Program-made: the position numbers and the translations under genes | Shown here: piece by piece, positions 1 through 7,279 of the stretch | Numbering within the stretch: position 1 is the first letter of the stretch | Layout of the letters: the number at the start of each line of letters is the position of its first letter | Notes under the pieces: model-generated | Told to the model about the DNA's origin: nothing | Databases searched by the model: none | Seen by the model: the letters and a program-made list of their open reading frames with translations, nothing else | NCBI RefSeq assembly: GCF_029784155.1 | Contig: NC_073693.1 | Coordinates: 187,323,802 to 187,387,801 of the forward strand | Direction of reading: 5' to 3' | Source of the DNA: Uranotaenia lowii | Lineage: Eukaryota > Arthropoda > Insecta > Diptera > Culicidae | DNA length: 64,000 nucleotides

Positions 1-748
1 TATGTTGTACGAGCTTTTCTAATACGATTTCGATCTTACTCAATAACTCCATATCTGACTCCGCCCAAATCAATATATCGTCGATATAGCTTTGACAATT
101 AGAAATTCCTGCTAAAATTTTGTCTATAGCGGATTGAAAAAGACTGGCTGCTGGCTTGATACCAAATGGTAACCGCTTGTAGGTGTACACTCCAACGTGT
201 GTATTGATAGCTAAAAGTTTTTGAGTACGTTCTGAAACGACCAATTGCTGGTAAGCTCCCCTTAAATCGATCACAGCAAATGATTTAGCTTTACATTTAT
301 TTGTTATGAGGTCTTCTATTGTGGGTAAAGGATAATGGTGTGTTTTAATGAATGGATTGATCGTTTTAGATCCGTCCATGCAGATACGAATATCAGATTT
401 GTTGGGCTTAATGACCACAACTATGGGAGAAGCCCATTCTGTGTATTCAGTTTTTTCTAATATGCCTATGTTAACTAGAGCTTCCAAGTGTTTTTCTACC
501 TTCTCTCTGTGTTTATAAGCGACCGTATAGGGTTTGTGTACTATTGGAACTGCATTTTCTCTCATCTGGATGTCTACCACGATATCATTAATCGGCTGGG
601 AGAGATCGTCATCAAAAGCTTTGCTATACTTCCTAATAAGTTTGTCAACTGTGCTTTTCACCCATAGCTCTCTTGAGCTCCTATTCTCAATACTATTGAG
701 AGAGAATAGGTCTCTCCAGTGCGGCCAAATAATACTTAACCAATCCCT
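1..748 (-). pseudogene. Ty3/gypsy Pol, reverse transcriptase part (off left edge)
   Basis: Read on the minus strand, this stretch is one open frame encoding the linker after the protease and then the reverse transcriptase of a Ty3/gypsy retrotransposon, which copies element RNA into DNA. Visible RT blocks, in order, are VVIKPNKSDIRICMDGS, the first catalytic-Asp block FAVIDLRGAYQQL, RLPFGIKPAAS and the catalytic box YIDD (bases 77-88). RNase H and integrase would lie beyond base 1. Removing the 749-1481 insertion together with one target copy makes this frame run on from the protease end (LLGRDW then LSIIWPHW), so Gag, protease and Pol were a single reading frame. I see no stop in the 1-748 part; the element is broken only by the insertion within the window. 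Confidence 0.9.
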
Positions 749-1481
749 AACGAGCCTCTATAATCAAAAGAGACGAAATGTCACGATTGGAATTTTCGAT
801 TTTCTGTCAGTGTCATTCCAATCGAGCAAAAGACTTGTCAAACTGGAAAATTTGGAATTGCGAAAGCGGCGGTAGCGAAAGTATTATCATTCATATCTGT
901 AAACAAAGGGTAATCAAAACACATGTTTTTGAATGCTCTATTTCGATTAGAAGCTAGATTCTCAAGGTCTTATTTCTTGGTACTGAATTGGTAAAGTTAT
1001 AATTTTTTAATGAAAAACATGTTGGATTTTTTTTTTAATTTTAAGTTTTCATTGCCAGCACAAGATGTTGCCGGATCAGCGGAGTCGAAAGGGAAAGTTT
1101 ATCAATGAAAGTTGCGGATTCCAGTATAGAATCCCCCGAAAGATGGCAGAATGCGAGCAATTTCTCCCGTTTTTTTGGTTCAGTCGGGAACCGGAAGAAA
1201 AATATATTTTTAAATCCAGGGCAGGTTTTGTTAGAACAATTTTTTGCCAAACACTCCATGATTGACTTTTTTTCTATTGATGACAATACCAAAAAACAGC
1301 TTAGTTGAAACAGCAGGCTAGACCAAAAACCACTTCCGAATAAAAATAAACGCAACCAGAATTGAAGTCATGTGAAGTTTGAAGCAAAGCAGTGCTGCGC
1401 CCAAATGAAAGCGGGGTTGCTATATGATTTATTCTTGAAAGGATCAGATTGCGTCTCTTTTGTTTTTATTACAGGCTCTTT
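749..1481. mobile_element. 733-bp inverted-repeat DNA transposon inserted in the gypsy element
   Basis: The gypsy coding sequence is interrupted precisely here. The bases ACCAATCCCT occur on both sides (739-748 and 1482-1491), a target duplication of about 10 bp; its edges are ambiguous by a base or so. The ends are imperfect inverted repeats: left AACGAGCCTCTATAATC followed by AAAAGAGACG, right (reverse complement) AAAGAGCCTGTAATA followed by AAAAGAGACG. A 9-11-bp duplication is typical of Mutator-like elements, while 8 bp would suggest P or hAT. The THAP-like coding piece inside points to a P-like or other THAP-bearing family. Superfamily is therefore left open. The element is too short to encode a transposase. 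Confidence 0.75.
1041..1259 (-). pseudogene. THAP-like zinc-finger fragment inside the inserted transposon
   Basis: The minus-strand frame beginning MECLAKNCSNKTCPGF (Met at 1257-1259) continues FRFPTEPKKREKLLAFC. The spacing C-x4-C followed by a HRFP-like block and a basic stretch resembles the first half of a THAP domain, the DNA-binding domain found in P-element transposases and several related proteins. The second half (the C-x2-H pair and the terminal AVPTIF-like motif) is not visible; the frame instead runs on to a stop at 1041-1043. It probably represents a leftover N-terminal exon of the transposase of a full-length relative. A chance resemblance in low-complexity sequence is possible. 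Confidence 0.4.
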
Positions 1482-2787
1482 ACCAATCCCTACCTAGAAG
1501 AGGTGTAAATGGCTTGGTGGAATCTATAATTACTAGCGGTAAGTCGATGATTTTGTTTTTTAATTTTACTTGTACTATAATTTTCCCCAAAACCGAAACT
1601 TTTCCCCCTGAAATAACGAAAAAATGTTTGTTCAATGGAAGAATTTTGGATTGGTTAAATTTTTCTCTATGTGTTTCTTTAGAACAAATGGACGCGCATG
1701 CGCCCGTATCGCACTCCATCAACAGATTTTGGTTATCAACAATCAATTCCACGAAAACTGGCGCAATATTATTTTGTGACTCACCTATTAAGACATTATT
1801 AACCAAATTATTTTCCTCAACTTGAAGCTCTGGCTCATCTGCCGACAGTTCCTCATAAGAATCCTCGGCTTCCAGATTCGAACGCAGTTCTTCCATAGCC
1901 GACGTTAGCTGGTTGATCCGCTCTTGAAAAAAAACTCTCCTGCCCGAACGCCCTCTGGGTGGTTTGCTGGTACGTGGTTTCTTCGCCTTTGGATACGGAC
2001 AATTGTACGAAATGTGGCCCTTTCCGTAGCAGTTGTAGCACACCATTTGACTAGCATTGCCGTCTCTGTCATGCCCACGGTGAGTGTTGACGTCGCTCTG
2101 TCGATTGGAGTTACTCAATTTGCTCGGTCGTAGAAAGCTTCCAGGATGGGTGGCGAAAGCTCGACTTGGCCCAACGTAGTGGACGGTGTCGATCTCCGAT
2201 CGTGCCATTTTCCGCGCCTCCGCTGCCGCCACTTCTAATGTCTTTGCTTTTTCCAGCAACTGAGAGAGATCTAAATCCACGCTACTCTCTTTAATCATTG
2301 CTTCACGGGTTCTATCATTCCTGATACCCGCCACAAACACCGTTTGCACCAGCGTTGCCTCCGTCTCTGTACTCACTGCACAATGTTCTATTATATTCTG
2401 AAGTTCGATCGCGTAGTCGTCTAGCGATTCACCTTCTTCTTGTTTGCGGGTAATAACTTTATACCTTTCTGCAAACACGTTTTTTTTCACCTCATGCAAC
2501 TGCTTAAACTTGGACACTATTTCCCCGTAACTTTTCGTAACGATTCTAGCTGGCTTGAAACTACCAATAATTCTATCTGCCGTTTCTTGACCGATACTGG
2601 TAATGAATTCAAGGGCTTTTTCATCGTCCGGAGTTTTGTTGAGGGCAAAATATATTTCCACAGTTTGCAAATACGAGTTGACGTTCAGTCCTGGGACAAA
2701 AACCGGAAATTTTCCCTTCACTCGAGTCTCGGAAACCAACGTTGGCTTAACTTCACTTCTACCATCGTTTTCCGAGCTATTCGGCAT
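1480..2787 (-). CDS. Ty3/gypsy Gag-protease, 435 codons, cut short by an insertion
   Basis: Gag builds the particle that packages retrotransposon RNA; the attached protease processes the polyprotein. The N-terminal 200 residues are a capsid-like helical region containing FITSIGQETADRIIGSF and a VKKNVFAERYKV block. A CCHC zinc knuckle lies at residues 250-263 (CYNCYGKGHISYNC). A basic, Arg/Pro-rich stretch follows, then an acidic linker, then a retroviral-type aspartic protease with the active site ECDTGA (Asp 360) and the C-terminal LLGRDW. The stop after Trp435 is an artefact of the transposon at 749-1481: it is made from junction bases. Without that insertion the frame continues into Pol. 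The Met at 2787 lies 24 bases downstream of the primer-binding site, so the start is well supported. Confidence 0.92.
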   Translation of the reverse strand: MPNSSENDGRSEVKPTLVSETRVKGKFPVFVPGLNVNSYLQTVEIYFALNKTPDDEKALEFITSIGQETADRIIGSFKPARIVTKSYGEIVSKFKQLHEVKKNVFAERYKVITRKQEEGESLDDYAIELQNIIEHCAVSTETEATLVQTVFVAGIRNDRTREAMIKESSVDLDLSQLLEKAKTLEVAAAEARKMARSEIDTVHYVGPSRAFATHPGSFLRPSKLSNSNRQSDVNTHRGHDRDGNASQMVCYNCYGKGHISYNCPYPKAKKPRTSKPPRGRSGRRVFFQERINQLTSAMEELRSNLEAEDSYEELSADEPELQVEENNLVNNVLIGESQNNIAPVFVELIVDNQNLLMECDTGACASICSKETHREKFNQSKILPLNKHFFVISGGKVSVLGKIIVQVKLKNKIIDLPLVIIDSTKPFTPLLGRDW

Positions 2788-2811
2788 TTTCCTGTGTTCC
2801 GAACCGCTTAT

Positions 2812-2824
2812 ATCCTCGTCGCCA
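2812..2824 (-). promoter_or_regulatory. Candidate tRNA primer-binding site of the gypsy element
   Basis: On the minus strand TGGCGACGAGGAT begins with the TGG expected opposite a tRNA CCA end. It lies three bases inside the presumed LTR end (ACATAACA) and 24 bases upstream of the Gag start. Placement and first bases fit a minus-strand primer-binding site. The tRNA is not identified with certainty; a serine tRNA is the usual partner for similar sites in mag-like elements. Confidence 0.6.
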
Positions 2825-2827
2825 GTA

Positions 2828-2960
2828 TGTTATGTCCCTAACCCTGGACAATGTGCTCTAGACCTTATTCGGGCTCACGGAGAAGCGGATAGTAGTGAAA
2901 CACGTCTTGTTCTTTTGACTTAAGAATTCAACTGCCTTTATTTATCAAGTTCGAGAAGAG
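2828..2960 (-). repeat. 3' part of the gypsy 5' LTR (outer edge uncertain)
   Basis: The minus-strand sequence just upstream of the primer-binding site ends GGGTTAGGGACATAACA, terminating in CA as LTRs do. It contains AATAAA (polyadenylation signal-like) within GATAAATAAAGGCAG. The upstream edge cannot be set because the sequence runs directly into copia-derived DNA near 2980, and the other LTR is outside the window. Part of 2936-2986 may belong to the copia tail instead. Confidence 0.5.
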
Positions 2961-2986
2961 GTAAAGTTTAGTTAAAGATCAAGCTT

Positions 2987-3400
2987 TCAGTGTTCTGTAA
3001 AATAGTTTTGATTCGCTCTCACAATCTTCTGCAACTTGATCCGGTTCAGGGGATTTGTCAGCATGTCTACCAACATATTCTCCGTCGGACAATACTTGAC
3101 GTATCGATGTGCTTCGTCCGTCTGGTTTCACCTTTGGCACTCAGCAAACTGATGCAGCTCTGGTTGTCCTCGTAGATGATTACCGACTGCTTGATGTTCT
3201 CGCCAAGTCCTTGCATCAGATTCATGAGCTAGAGTAGCTCCTTGTTAGCTTCAGCGAGTGCAACATATTCCACTTCGGTGGAAGATAATGTCACACACTC
3301 CTGCTTTCGTTCCACCGCCAAGCTTGAACAGAAATCTGTAATTTGACTTCCTGTCCGCACGATCGCCCGCCCAGTCAGCGTCAGCGTAACCTTCGAGATG
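2987..3400 (-). pseudogene. Ty1/copia RNase H, C-terminal end of Pol, degenerate
   Basis: Translating the minus strand in shifting frames gives typical copia RNase H blocks: GYADADWAGDRADRKS, SSTEVEYVALAEANKELL, IYEDNQSCISLLSAK, TRRTKHID, and then VKYCPTENMLVDML and the C-terminus LQKIVRANQNYFTEH with a stop at 2987-2989. RNase H removes the RNA strand during reverse transcription. The copy is dead: there is an in-frame TAG after ELL and at least one frameshift between HID and VKYCP. It abuts the gypsy LTR on one side and an inverted RT piece on the other. Confidence 0.85.
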
Positions 3401-3404
3401 ACCT

Positions 3405-3625
3405 TTTCCTCCCCCCAAACTGGAAGTCGGTCGGCTGCCGGTGGATTTTCAAGAAGAAGCTGGACGAGTGCGGGAATGTTGCAAGATACAAGGCCCGGCT
3501 AGTTGCCCAGGGATGCAGCCAGAAATTCGGTACTGACTACGACGAGGTTTACTCGGGCACTCCTGTCGGTAGCAGCACGTCGAAAGATGCAAGCGAAGCA
3601 CGTCGATATCAAGACGGCACCTCAC
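3405..3625 (+). pseudogene. Ty1/copia RT N-terminal piece, inverted relative to the rest
   Basis: On the plus strand PNWKSVGCRWIFKKKLDE, GNVARYKARLVAQGCSQK and FGTDYDEVYS match the start of copia reverse transcriptase. After a frameshift the next block reads MQAKHVDIKTA, containing the first catalytic Asp. The flanking copia pieces lie on the minus strand, so this segment has been inverted. The rest of RT, including its YVDD box, and the integrase are missing. The longer 233-codon frame covering this stretch is a chance read-through into antisense protease sequence. Confidence 0.8.
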
Positions 3626-4010
3626 CGCCCTTAACAACCAGCTTGCGCACCGTAATCACGTTGGTCTCCAGATTCGGTACGAACAAAGTATCCGAAAGCG
3701 TGATTGTGCGATTTTTGCCTTCCAGATCGCAGCAACCCACTTTGCACGTCCCTTTGCCCTTCGCAGCTGTCATCGTCCCGTCGGCCAGCGTGACGTTTTC
3801 GTTGATGGTTTCATCCAGGTCCAGAAAGAAATCTCGTTTGGCGCACATCTGGGATGTCGCCCCGGAGTCGACGACCCAGCTTCCGGTGTGTCCAGTCCAC
3901 TTCGTCGTGAAAGCACCATTTCCATTCGTCGCTTCCCGCACGGGCAGGCTTCCGATAAGTACTGGCGATCGACAGTATTCTTGCGAACGTCGCACATGCA
4001 CCTCGATGAA
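3609..4010 (-). pseudogene. Ty1/copia aspartic protease region
   Basis: The 130-codon minus-strand frame carries the copia protease signature WVVDSGATSQMCAKRDFF (active-site Asp about residue 45). Downstream blocks are VTLADGTMTAAKGKGTCKV and LSDTLFVPNLETNVITVRKL, the usual bridge toward integrase. The protease cuts the copia polyprotein. The frame is open but separated from Gag by an unrelated 0.6-kb stretch and from RNase H by a deletion plus inversion, so no functional polyprotein can be made. Confidence 0.85.
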
Positions 4011-4019
4011 AGCTTCCCG

Positions 4020-4600
4020 AATATTTCTTCCCCGACAGTTTTAAAAGGAGCGGTCGTGCGATGTACAGCGATGCCTTGTTTTACCTCATGCGAGAGTTTG
4101 TTCGTGGGTATAAATGTTTTTTAAGCTCCGTGACAGTTTTGGGAAATTCTTCGTTACAGTTTTCAATGCGTTGAATTTCGCATGACAGTACTACTTACTC
4201 CGGCCGACTGTAGCCGAGATTCGCTCGGGCCGAGTTAATTTCGAACGAATGTACTTTCCTTTGCTTGAAGCTACTGCGGCTGATCACCCCAATCACCCTC
4301 CCCTCCCCTTTTCGCCTAACCTCCACCGGCACCACACATCGCGTTACGCCTCGGTCGTATGCTGCTGCTCGGTGTGAATATATGGCTCGTTCGATCTATT
4401 CGAACCGAGCAGTAGCGCATACGATCGGGCATGGGTATGGTATGAGCACGACAGTCACCCGTGAGGACTGTCACCCAAAACTGTCACGCCCTGCAGCCGA
4501 CAGTTAGGATGAAATTATTTTCGAAACAGGAGGCATGAAGGGATGAAAACCGAACTGTCTGTAGGGTTCGCTACAACATTTTCGGCAACGCATGCTTTGA
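4020..4600. other. Unassigned insertion between copia Gag and protease, with a hairpin
   Basis: Copia coding similarity stops near 4010 and resumes near 4640. The intervening sequence is GC-richer and contains repeated GACAGT/ACTGTC words on both strands, for example GTGACAGTTTTGGG near 4130 and its inverse near 4475. It also holds an inverted repeat (arms about 4356-4373 and 4404-4423, core ACCGAGCAG). These features suggest a small transposon, but I cannot define clean termini or a target duplication. Confidence 0.4.
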
Positions 4601-4609
4601 GCCGATTGT

Positions 4610-5988
4610 TCAGATACAGCCTGGGTTCTCGTACGTGTGCGATGTAGCCGAAGCGTTTCGATTCGTTACCGACGGTACAGCAGCGAACCGAGTGGTAAGG
4701 AAAACCGAGACAGTTTGTTTGGCAAGAAAAAAGCTGTCATAGCAAAGCTGTACTTTTCGGAAGCCTGCGCACGGCATTCGTTCTGGGTGGATTTTTCCGG
4801 TTTTTCTGGTCGCTTCTTGGGTCCTTTTCCTGGTCGCTTGCTTGCTTCCGGCAATACCTCTGCTTATGGCCCGGCTTCTGACAATAATGGCCGGCAATTA
4901 CTTTCTTACCGGATCCAGCCTTCAGAACGGATTCCGGATCGTAGCTTCCCTCTTGGTCACATCATCGATCAGCTTGGTTTTCACGAGCTCTAACGTAAGT
5001 TCGTTGTCCACCCGGCTCTCCAACGCGGGCGTCAGGGCGTTGAACGATTTCGGAAGGCTACTCAGCACCAGCGCAATCTGCAATTTCTCGTCGAGCTTCA
5101 ACCCGGCCACGGATAGGCGGTCGAAAACTTCTTCCATCTCGTTCACGTGCTTCTCCATGTCGTCGCCTTCACAGAATCGCTCGGAGAACAAATTCCACAA
5201 ATACGAGACCTTGGCAAAGAACCAAATCGAACAGATCTGATAATTATAACTGATAAACCACTTGTGTTATAGTTAGCGATAAATATGAGAACGTGATGAC
5301 TTCTCATTCCTTTCCAATACCGATCAAGATAACTCGTTCGAACTTAAATCTAGTGGGCATCAGATTTCTTGATGTGCGCCCCGTGCAATTGTTGGTATTT
5401 TTTGTTAGTGGGTCTACTGGCCGAGTCAGCCCGGCACCTTGTGCGTAATCAAGCAATTGTTGGTGTCCTCCTTGGATGCCAGCAAATTGTTGGTGCTTAT
5501 CCTTAACGTTACAAGAGACGATAAATTTGAATCGGAATGCACAACTTATCGAAAGCAAAATTGAAGTTGATAAGCGCTCCGTATAGTGTTCTTGCGGATG
5601 AAAATCTCTCTCACGGGTGTTTTGATCGGCAAAGTCTATCAGAGGATAACGATTTTCGGATTCCCTGGACCTTGGATGTCAGCGTCGGCTTCTCGAAGTG
5701 GTCCTTCAGCTTGTTCCATGCTTCACGAGCCGTGGTCGTCTGCTTGATGAGGCCATGCTGATTGCTCTCCATCATCAGACCGATCGTCGCTCGTGCTCGT
5801 TGGTCCCCGTACTTCCAGGCTTCGATTTCGGCTTCGTTTCCCGGGACACATTCCGTCGCAGCCCGTGCTTCTGGAATCATCCCGGTGACCTACTTCCAGA
5901 GGTCCTCCCGGATTAGCAGCAGCTCGGTGCTGAACTTCCGGCTGCTGTAATTCGATTTATTCTGTTTCGGAACTTGAATTTTCTCCAT
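4610..5988 (-). pseudogene. Ty1/copia Gag, disrupted
   Basis: On the minus strand Gag starts MEKIQVPKQNKSNYSS (ATG 5986-5988). It continues STELLLIREDLWK, an in-frame TAG, then EARAATECVPGNEAEIEAWK and RARATIGLMMESNQHGLIKQ, the UBN2/DUF4219-type core of copia Gag. A 453-bp MITE (5215-5667) interrupts after PTLTSKV; the frame resumes with YLWNLFSERFCEGDDMEKHV and LKLDEKLQIALVLSSLP. A CCHC knuckle follows near 4850-4890 as GHYCQKPGHKQRYC, with its first Cys replaced by Gly. A Lys-rich tail (KRPGKGPKKRPEKPEKS) ends the region. Gag would form the retrotransposon particle; the stop, insertion and lost Cys make this copy inactive. Confidence 0.88.
5215..5667. mobile_element. 453-bp hAT-like MITE inside copia Gag
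   Basis: GACCTTGG is duplicated exactly on both sides (5207-5214 and 5668-5675), and removing the element restores the copia frame (TSKV then YLWNLF). The ends are short imperfect inverted repeats: left CAAAGAACCAAATCG, right (reverse complement) CAGGGAATCCGAAAATCG. An 8-bp duplication with CA-starting, CAGGG-like ends is the signature of hAT elements. It has no coding capacity; an internal AATTGTTGGT word recurs about three times. Confidence 0.8.
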
Positions 5989-6130
5989 TTCAACTAGCTT
6001 GAGGAAAATTTTTCCTTCCGTTATTGACTGGTTACTAGGCAACGTAAGCTCCTGGGCCCATAACCTCTTGGGGGTAGGAGTGGAAAGAAAGTAGAACCTG
6101 CTCGGTTGGTGGCCTAATAACTACTGATTA
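5989..6130 (-). other. Leader region upstream of copia Gag
   Basis: Minus-strand sequence directly upstream of the Gag ATG. It contains GGTTATGGGCCCAGGAGC (near 6048-6070), the form taken by copia primer-binding/leader regions, where the primer is usually an internal piece of a methionine tRNA. No complete LTR can be recognised beyond it before the MITE at 6142. Confidence 0.45.
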
Positions 6131-6141
6131 TATATTTCTAA

Positions 6142-6431
6142 GAGCACCTGTATCCGTGGTAGAAACAACCGGTTTAGATCCAAATTCCGACCCGAGCAGC
6201 CGCATTGGTGATCCATTATACCAGTTTCAACTCACTTTTTTTTTAGAGCTGGTATAAGGATTGATCCAAAACTGATGAGATTTGGATCCAATTTGACGCA
6301 GTTCTAAACAGTTTGACAGTTAACGGAACACGAGTGCAGTTTCCAGTTTTTTTCATTGGATCGGATCTAATTTTGTTGGTTCAATTCTTGTATAAATTAG
6401 ACCCAAGAATAGACCACGAATACAGATGCCC
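6142..6431. mobile_element. 290-bp Harbinger-like MITE
   Basis: The ends are inverted repeats: left GAGCACCTGTATCCGTGGT, right (reverse complement) GGGCATCTGTATTCGTGGT, about 19 bp with three mismatches. TAA flanks both ends (6139-6141 and 6432-6434). A 3-bp TWA duplication with GG/GA-starting ends is characteristic of PIF/Harbinger-derived MITEs. Non-coding. Confidence 0.75.
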
Positions 6432-6434
6432 TAA

Positions 6435-7271
6435 CTAATTTTACATCATCATAAAATCATGGCATGCTTCACATCTCATTTGCTATCTTCATGCTTCAAC
6501 AAAAAATTCCCAAAAATTCAGTTTTATTTTTAACACAACTTTTGTTCTACGAAAAAAATTATCGTTGGAGTAATTTTTTAACAGTTTTTAGTCAATAACT
6601 GCATAACCATAGGGGCTAAAACTAGATTCTAAGTACTTTTTTACTTGTCAATTTCGCACATTTAAACATTTTTTTCCCAAGTTTTGAAACATATACAGCT
6701 ACAATATAATATATTTCTTTTATAAATTTGTTCTACCATTAACTGAGATAAATCAACAGTTACTAAAAAATAAATGGTTACTTATTTGGCAATTTTTTGT
6801 AGTTTTTTCCCAATCTCAAAGGGTTTATATTTCGCCTCTTCTAGTATCAAGTATCAAAAATAAAATCCTAATAAAAAAATGGTGCAAGTTCAGTTTTTTC
6901 ATGTTTTTGGTTTAAAGCATAGTGCACAAAAATTAAGTTAAAATAATGATTTGCTTGGTTTTATGCCAATTGAAGTGAACCCCGTCTAATGGCAGATTTG
7001 GGCTTCAGCAAGTTGATTAAATAAAATAATGCCGAAATTCCTAATTTTATTCATAATAAGCGATTGAAAAAGTGTGCATAATTCTTTTCATATAGTCGTA
7101 CAACGTCTTATTACGTTCATGAACATTTAACAGCAAGTTGGTTATGTTGAGCGGTCCAAAATAAGTCCCTAAGGAATGAAGCAGGACCTATTTTCGACAT
7201 GGGTCTAATTGCTATTAAAACAATTTTTTTGGTTCTTCGAGCTTGCAAATTAGTATTCAAGTGTTTTGTCA
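6435..7271. other. AT-rich non-coding, partly an old dispersed repeat
   Basis: No coding similarity is visible. The block GCATAACCATAGGGGCT (near 6600) and the block around 6955-7020 (TTTATGCCAATTG, then AACCCCGTCTAATGGC) resemble parts of the segment at 32750-33480, so this is probably an eroded copy of the same repeat. GGTCCAAAATAAGTCC near 7150 recurs near 11325 on the other side of the hAT-like insertion. Confidence 0.4.
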
Positions 7272-7279
7272 GCTGTGAA

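Noticed and set aside
534..875. 113-codon plus-strand frame across the gypsy/insert boundary
   Set aside because: Antisense to clear gypsy Pol and continuing into the inserted transposon.
3343..4044. 233-codon plus-strand frame
   Set aside because: Only its first third is copia RT. The remainder is the antisense of the copia protease, so the joined frame is fortuitous.
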